The notes under the pieces were generated by a model. That model was not told the DNA's origin, did no database searches, and saw only the letters and a list, made by a program, of their open reading frames with translations. Both the position numbers and the translations under genes were made by a program. Positions 5,630-9,115 of a stretch of 9,115 bases of DNA are shown one piece after another. The DNA is from Spirochaetes bacterium RBG_16_67_19. GTDB lineage: Bacteria > Spirochaetota > Spirochaetia > SZUA-6 > DRHE01. The DNA is taken from contig MIBK01000006.1 of NCBI GenBank assembly GCA_001829505.1, positions 1 through 9,115 of the forward strand, given 5' to 3'. The stretch's first letter is position 1. Every line of letters starts with the position of its first letter.

Positions 5630-6329
5630 GGTGGACCTGCACGTGCACACTTGCCTGTCCCCCTGCGCCGACAACGGCATGGTCCCCACCCGGATCGTGG
5701 CCCGGGCCCTGGAGACGGGCCTGGCGGCCATCGGCATCTGCGACCACAACTCCGCGGGGAACGTGGCCGCCGTGCGGGAGGCCGCCGGGAAGAACCTGCG
5801 CGTGCTGGGGGGCTTGGAGATCACCACGTCCGAGGAGGCCCACATCCTGGCCCTTTTCGACGGACAGGAAGCCCTGGAGCGCATGGAGCGCCTGGTGCAG
5901 GACGGCCTGGAAGGCCTGAACGACCCGGAGGCCTGGGGCGATCAGATCCTGGTGGACTCCCGCGACCAGCCCGTGGGAATCGAGGAGAGGCTGCTCGCCG
6001 GAGCCAGCGCTCTCTCGGCCGAAGCGACCGTGCGCGAAATCCAGGCCCTGGGCGGCCTGGCCATCGCCTCGCACGTGGACCGGCCGGCCTTCAGCCTGGC
6101 CCAGCAGCTGGGTTTCATCCCCCCGGAGCTGCCCCTGGACGCGGTGGAGCTCTCCTTCCATTTCCGGGGGGAAAAGGCCCCGTTCCGGGCCTTCGGCTTC
6201 CCCCTGGTGAGCTTCTCCGACGCGCACTTTCCCGAGGAGATCGGGCGCAGCCGGACCCTGTTCCAGGTCGAGGAGCCCAGCGTGGCCGCTCTGCGCCTGG
6301 CCCTGCGGGCCGGCGGCGGGGAGTGGTGA
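5613..6329 (+). CDS. PHP-domain metal-dependent phosphoesterase
   Basis: Cytoplasmic protein of 238 residues of the PHP family (polymerase and histidinol phosphatase fold), whose members hydrolyse phosphoesters with a two- or three-metal centre. The usual metal ligands are present: H10 and H12 (VDLHVHTCLSPC), D44 and H45 (CDHNSAGN), E69 (GGLEITTSEEAH) with H77, H154 (IASHVDRPAF), D203 and H205 (SFSDAHF). The pattern resembles PHP proteins of the RNase AM/TrpH type more than DNA polymerase or HisK, but the natural substrate is unknown. An insert at about 85-145 has no recognised function. The gene sits in the regulatory block between the NuoE-like and NuoF-like genes and may turn over a nucleotide signal sensed by the CBS protein (inference). 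The ATG at 5613 gives the full N-terminal strand; a GTG a few codons on is the alternative. It overlaps the next gene by one base (TGATG). Confidence 0.9.
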   Translation: MPGVFRVDLHVHTCLSPCADNGMVPTRIVARALETGLAAIGICDHNSAGNVAAVREAAGKNLRVLGGLEITTSEEAHILALFDGQEALERMERLVQDGLEGLNDPEAWGDQILVDSRDQPVGIEERLLAGASALSAEATVREIQALGGLAIASHVDRPAFSLAQQLGFIPPELPLDAVELSFHFRGEKAPFRAFGFPLVSFSDAHFPEEIGRSRTLFQVEEPSVAALRLALRAGGGEW

Positions 6330-6781
6330 TGGAAGATCTGGCGCTGCACGTCATTGACCTGATCGACAACTCGCTCGCCGCCGGGGCCACCCGCATCGCG
6401 GTGCGCGTGGAGGAGCGGCCGGGGGCGGACCGCCTCCTGGTCCAGATCGCGGACAACGGGCACGGCATGGACCCGGAGACCCTGGCCCGCGCGCTGGATC
6501 CCTTTTTCACCACCAAGCCGGGCAAGCCTGTGGGAATGGGACTGGCCCTCTTCGCCCAGGCCGCCCGCGAAAGCGGCGGCGGCCTGGAGGTGGAGAGCTC
6601 CCTGGGCGGGGGCACCACCCTGCGGGCGGTCTTCGGCCTGAGCCACCCGGACCGCAAGCCCCTCGGCGACATATCGGGGACCATCGGACTATTGCAGCAG
6701 GCCCATCCCCAGGTGGCTTTCGTTTTCGACCATACGATCGTGGAGGAGGAGCCAAATGAAGCTCAAACCCGAAGATCTTGA
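6329..6781 (+). CDS. Small GHKL-type ATPase (stand-alone HATPase domain)
   Basis: Cytoplasmic protein of 150 residues consisting of one GHKL ATP-binding domain and a short tail. Motifs: N-box DLIDNSLAAGA (10-20) with the Mg-binding N14, G1 box ADNGHGMD (41-48), DPFFTTK (57-63), VGMGLALF (68-75) and GGGTTLRAVF (93-102). The N-box and the PFFTTK segment are like histidine kinases and MutL, but no dimerisation/phospho-acceptor domain is present, so it cannot be an autonomous sensor kinase. It is a second, different ATPase in the same operon as the CBS-ATPase protein. Its start overlaps the PHP stop by one base (TGATG), and its last 26 bases overlap the next gene and include that gene's ribosome binding site. 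Target and reaction are unknown; small ATPases of this kind are known beside NADH-dependent [FeFe] hydrogenases. Confidence 0.86.
   Translation: MEDLALHVIDLIDNSLAAGATRIAVRVEERPGADRLLVQIADNGHGMDPETLARALDPFFTTKPGKPVGMGLALFAQAARESGGGLEVESSLGGGTTLRAVFGLSHPDRKPLGDISGTIGLLQQAHPQVAFVFDHTIVEEEPNEAQTRRS
6742..6750 (+). promoter_or_regulatory. Ribosome binding site for the small [2Fe-2S] protein gene
   Basis: GGAGGAGGA ends 5 bases before the ATG at 6756, inside the ATPase gene. It is one of the strongest sites in the window, supports the 26-base overlap as real and suggests high, independent translation of the ferredoxin-like gene. Confidence 0.7.
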
Positions 6782-7136
6782 CAAGATACGCCAGAGGATG
6801 AAGTCCACTTCCAGCCTGCGGGAAGGCGCGGGCAAGGCCCGGGTCAACGTGCACCTGGGCACCTGCGGGATCGCCTCCGGGGCGCGGGAAATCCTCAAGG
6901 CCTTTCTCGACGCCAAGGCGGAAGCCGGCGCCCAGGACGTGCTGATCACCACCTCCGGCTGCGCCGGGCTGTGCAACAAGGAGCCCATGGCCACCATCGA
7001 GCTGGCCGGCGAGGCCCCGGTCAAGTACATCGAGCTCACCCCGGAGAAGGTGCGCCGGATCTTCAAGGAGCACGTGCTGGGGGGCCGCGCCGTGGCCGAG
7101 TACGCCCTGGCCCTGGGCAGCGAGAGGATATCCTGA
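6756..7136 (+). CDS. Thioredoxin-like [2Fe-2S] ferredoxin of the NuoE/HydD type
   Basis: Soluble protein of 126 residues with a thioredoxin-like [2Fe-2S] fold, of the kind encoded directly before NuoF/HydB-type genes in hydrogenase and NADH-dependent oxidoreductase operons. Seen here: NVHLGTCGIASGARE (31-45) with C37, and TTSGCAGLCNKEPMATIE (65-82) with C69 and C73, followed by the conserved VKYIELTPEKVRRIFKEHV region. Only three cysteines are visible in the usual ligand positions; the first pair of the classical C-x4-C is reduced to one cysteine followed by G-I-A-S-G-A. From memory this form is common in this subfamily, but cluster binding is then uncertain. It lies between the ATPase and NuoF-like genes and overlaps the latter by one base (TGATG). 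Role as electron carrier or assembly partner of the NuoF-like subunit is inferred. Confidence 0.85.
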   Translation: MKLKPEDLDKIRQRMKSTSSLREGAGKARVNVHLGTCGIASGAREILKAFLDAKAEAGAQDVLITTSGCAGLCNKEPMATIELAGEAPVKYIELTPEKVRRIFKEHVLGGRAVAEYALALGSERIS

Positions 7137-9115
7137 TGTCTGAATTCCGGATGAGCCTGCTGGTCTGCGCCGGCACCGGCTGCGTGTCCAACAACTCCTT
7201 CTCGGTGAAGGCGGCGCTGGAAAAGGAGCTGGCCCGGCAGAATCTGCAGGAGGAGATCCAGGTGGTCACCACCGGCTGCAACGGCTTCTGCGCCAACGGC
7301 CCGATCGTGGTGGTCAAGCCTGACGACATCTTCTACCAGTTCCTCAAGGCCGAGGACATCCCCCGCCTGGTGGAGGAGCACTGCCTGAAGGGGCGCCCGG
7401 TGCCCGAATTGATGTACAGCCCGGCCAAGGACGCCCCGCCCATCCCCAAGATGAGCGACATCCCCTTCTTCGGCAAGCAGCGCCTCATCAGTCTGGCCAA
7501 CCGCGGCCTGATCGACCCGGAGAACATCGACGAATACATCGCCTTGGGCGGCTACCAGGGCCTGCGCAAAGCCCTATTGGCGATGAGCCCCGAAGGGATC
7601 ATCGCCGAGATCAAGGCTTCCGGACTCCGGGGCCGCGGCGGGGCGGGTTTCCCCACCGGGCGCAAGTGGGAGCTGGCCCGCGCGGTCGCCGGGGAGGAGA
7701 AGTACGTCATCTGCAACGGAGACGAGGGGGACCCGGGGGCCTTCATGGACCGTTCGATCGTGGAGTCCGACCCGCACTGCGTGCTGGAGGGCATGACCAT
7801 CGGGGCGCGGGCCATCGGGGCCAGCCAGGGCTTCCTCTACATCCGCGCCGAGTACCCGCTGGCGCTGGAGCGCCTGACCCAGGCCATGGAGCAGGCCCGT
7901 TCCTACGGCTTGCTGGGGGAGGACATCCTGGGCAGCGGCTTCGACTTCGACATCACGGTCAGCAAGGGCGCCGGGGCCTTCGTCTGCGGGGAGGAGACCT
8001 CCCTGATCGGCTCCCTGGAGGGCCTGCTGCCCGAGCCGCGCGTGCGCCCCCCCTACCCTGCCCAGTCCGGGTACCGGGGCAAGCCCACCAACATCAACAA
8101 CGTGGAAACCTGGGCCAACGTGCCACACATCATCAACAAGGGCGCCGCCTGGTTCGCCTCCGTGGGCACCGAGAGCTGCAAGGGCACCAAGGTCTTCTCC
8201 CTGGTGGGCAAGATCCGCAACACCGGCCTGGTGGAAGTGCCCATGGGCATCAGCCTGCGGGAGATCGTCTTCGACATCGGCGGCAGCAAGGGCGCCGGGG
8301 CCTTCGTCTGCGGGGAGGAGACCTCCCTGATCGGCTCCCTGGAGGGCCTGCTGCCCGAGCCGCGCGTGCGCCCCCCCTACCCTGCCCAGTCCGGGTACCG
8401 GGGCAAGCCCACCAACATCAACAACGTGGAAACCTGGGCCAACGTGCCACACATCATCAACAAGGGCGCCGCCTGGTTCGCCTCCGTGGGCACCGAGAGC
8501 TGCAAGGGCACCAAGGTCTTCTCCCTGGTGGGCAAGATCCGCAACACCGGCCTGGTGGAAGTGCCCATGGGCATCAGCCTGCGGGAGATCGTCTTCGACA
8601 TCGGCGGGGGCATCCCCAACGGCAAGAAGTTCAAGGCCGTGCAGACCGGCGGCCCCTCCGGGGGCTGCCTGCCGGAGAGCCTGCTGGACCTGCCGGTGGA
8701 CTACGAGTCCCTGACCAAGGCCGGCTCCATCATGGGCTCCGGCGGCATGATCGTCATGGACGAGGAAACCTGCATGGTCGAGGTGGCCCGCTACTTCGTG
8801 GGCTTCACCCAGGAGGAGTCCTGCGGCAAGTGCCCGCCCTGCCGGGAGGGCACCTGGCACATGCTCAAGATCCTGGAAGGCATCACCGAGGGCCGGGGGC
8901 GGGAGGGGGACATCGAGCTGCTGGAGAAGCTGGCCCTGCGCATCAAGGACACGGCGCTGTGCGGTCTGGGCAACACCGCCCCGAACCCCGTGCTGACCAC
9001 CATCCGCCACTTCCGCCACGAGTACGAGGCGCACATCCGCGAGAAGCGCTGCCCCGGCGGGGTGTGCAAGAGCCTGATCCGCTACTTCATCCTGGAGGAC
9101 AAGTGCACGGGCTGC
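7136..9115 (+). CDS. NuoF/HydB-like NADH-binding FMN/Fe-S subunit, with internal duplication (3' partial)
   Basis: The frame is open for 660 codons to the right edge. Domains in order: N-terminal thioredoxin-like [2Fe-2S] domain (C11, C16, C48, C52; CAGTGC and TTGCNGFC); NuoF/51-kDa FMN and NADH site with GLRGRGGAGFPTGRKWE (163-179) and YVICNGDEGDPGAFMDR (190-206); SLBB-like region; [4Fe-4S] site with C563, C566, C569 (ESCGKCPPCREGT) and C609 (DTALCGLG); then the start of a C-terminal ferredoxin domain, cut at KCTGC. This architecture is that of HydB of electron-bifurcating [FeFe] hydrogenases and related formate dehydrogenases, where it oxidises or reduces NAD(H) with FMN. Residues 276-383 and 384-491 are an exact 108-residue repeat, which lengthens the protein by 108 residues over the usual roughly 600 and doubles the KGAGAFVCGEE segment and the following part; this would probably disturb the fold. 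The ATG overlaps the preceding stop by one base (TGATG). Whether it partners a hydrogenase, a formate dehydrogenase or the Nqr complex needs the downstream sequence. Confidence 0.93.
   Translation, partial: MSEFRMSLLVCAGTGCVSNNSFSVKAALEKELARQNLQEEIQVVTTGCNGFCANGPIVVVKPDDIFYQFLKAEDIPRLVEEHCLKGRPVPELMYSPAKDAPPIPKMSDIPFFGKQRLISLANRGLIDPENIDEYIALGGYQGLRKALLAMSPEGIIAEIKASGLRGRGGAGFPTGRKWELARAVAGEEKYVICNGDEGDPGAFMDRSIVESDPHCVLEGMTIGARAIGASQGFLYIRAEYPLALERLTQAMEQARSYGLLGEDILGSGFDFDITVSKGAGAFVCGEETSLIGSLEGLLPEPRVRPPYPAQSGYRGKPTNINNVETWANVPHIINKGAAWFASVGTESCKGTKVFSLVGKIRNTGLVEVPMGISLREIVFDIGGSKGAGAFVCGEETSLIGSLEGLLPEPRVRPPYPAQSGYRGKPTNINNVETWANVPHIINKGAAWFASVGTESCKGTKVFSLVGKIRNTGLVEVPMGISLREIVFDIGGGIPNGKKFKAVQTGGPSGGCLPESLLDLPVDYESLTKAGSIMGSGGMIVMDEETCMVEVARYFVGFTQEESCGKCPPCREGTWHMLKILEGITEGRGREGDIELLEKLALRIKDTALCGLGNTAPNPVLTTIRHFRHEYEAHIREKRCPGGVCKSLIRYFILEDKCTGC
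7960..8283 (+). repeat. 324-bp tandem repeat, copy 1
   Basis: First copy of a direct repeat inside the NuoF/HydB-like gene. By reading it base by base against 8284-8607, I see no difference over 324 bases, including a run of seven C. The period is exactly 108 codons, so the reading frame is kept. It codes for residues from SKGAGAFVCGEE to VFDIGG. Confidence 0.95.
8284..8607 (+). repeat. 324-bp tandem repeat, copy 2
   Basis: Second copy, joined to copy 1 with no spacer. It runs on into the normal family sequence (GGGIPNGKKFKAVQTGG), so the right border is the authentic one; the left border of copy 1 (FDITVSKGAGAF) is also authentic-looking. The novel joint is at 8283/8284, reading FDIGGSKGAGAF. 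Confidence 0.95.

Noticed and set aside
8053..8634. Two near-identical - strand open frames (78 and 85 codons) that look like tandem paralogous genes.
   Set aside because: They are the same antisense shadow read from the two copies of the 324-bp repeat; their identity comes from the duplication in the + strand gene.
7574..9034. A 486-codon open frame on the - strand across the NuoF-like gene.
   Set aside because: It is the mirror of a high-GC coding sequence, lacks any recognisable domain, is low-complexity (Gly, His, Asp, Ala rich) and owes part of its repetitive look to the 324-bp duplication on the other strand.
1..9115. Search for tRNA, rRNA, CRISPR, insertion sequences, riboswitches, promoters or terminators.
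   Set aside because: Coding regions fill the window with no gap of more than about ten bases, and I saw no repeat-spacer array, terminal inverted repeat, transposase or hairpin followed by a T-run.

Overview
The window is one gene-dense, GC-rich (roughly two-thirds G+C by eye) stretch with every convincing gene on the + strand. Neighbouring genes either overlap by 1 to 26 bases or are separated by no more than about ten, so there is no room for internal promoters or terminators. It reads as a slice from the middle of one long operon: the first gene enters from the left edge and the last runs off the right edge. Gene content (Na+-NQR-type membrane complex, HydC/HydB-type NADH and FMN/Fe-S subunits, a DRTGG/CBS/PHP/ATPase set) suggests an anaerobic bacterium with ferredoxin, NADH and H2 metabolism. 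A high-GC Desulfobacterota-like (deltaproteobacterial) or related syntrophic anaerobe is my guess. That assignment is inference from gene content only.

Region 1 (1-3453) is an nqr operon in the canonical order A-B-C-D-E-F: the C-terminus of an NqrA-like subunit, then NqrB, NqrC, NqrD, NqrE and NqrF. Two things are unusual. The NqrA-like C-terminus carries a complete CxxCxxCxxxC motif suited to a [4Fe-4S] cluster. The NqrF gene encodes only the membrane anchor plus [2Fe-2S] domain (149 residues) and lacks the whole FAD/NADH reductase domain.

Region 2 (3456-9115) begins 2 bases after the NqrF stop. It encodes a NuoE/HydC-like [2Fe-2S] subunit, then five accessory or signalling genes (DRTGG-like, CBS-CBS-ATPase, second DRTGG-like, PHP phosphoesterase, GHKL ATPase), then a small thioredoxin-like [2Fe-2S] protein and a NuoF/HydB-like FMN/NADH subunit. 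This arrangement resembles clusters that accompany electron-bifurcating [FeFe] hydrogenases; the catalytic subunit would be expected just past the right edge.

The main hypothesis is that the lost NADH-oxidising domain of NqrF is functionally replaced by the soluble NuoE/NuoF module of the same operon. That would make a hybrid Na+ pump wired to a HydBC-type flavin module. The second notable feature is an exact, in-frame, zero-gap 324-bp tandem duplication inside the nuoF/hydB gene. It doubles a 108-residue segment and is either a very recent mutation or an assembly artefact.
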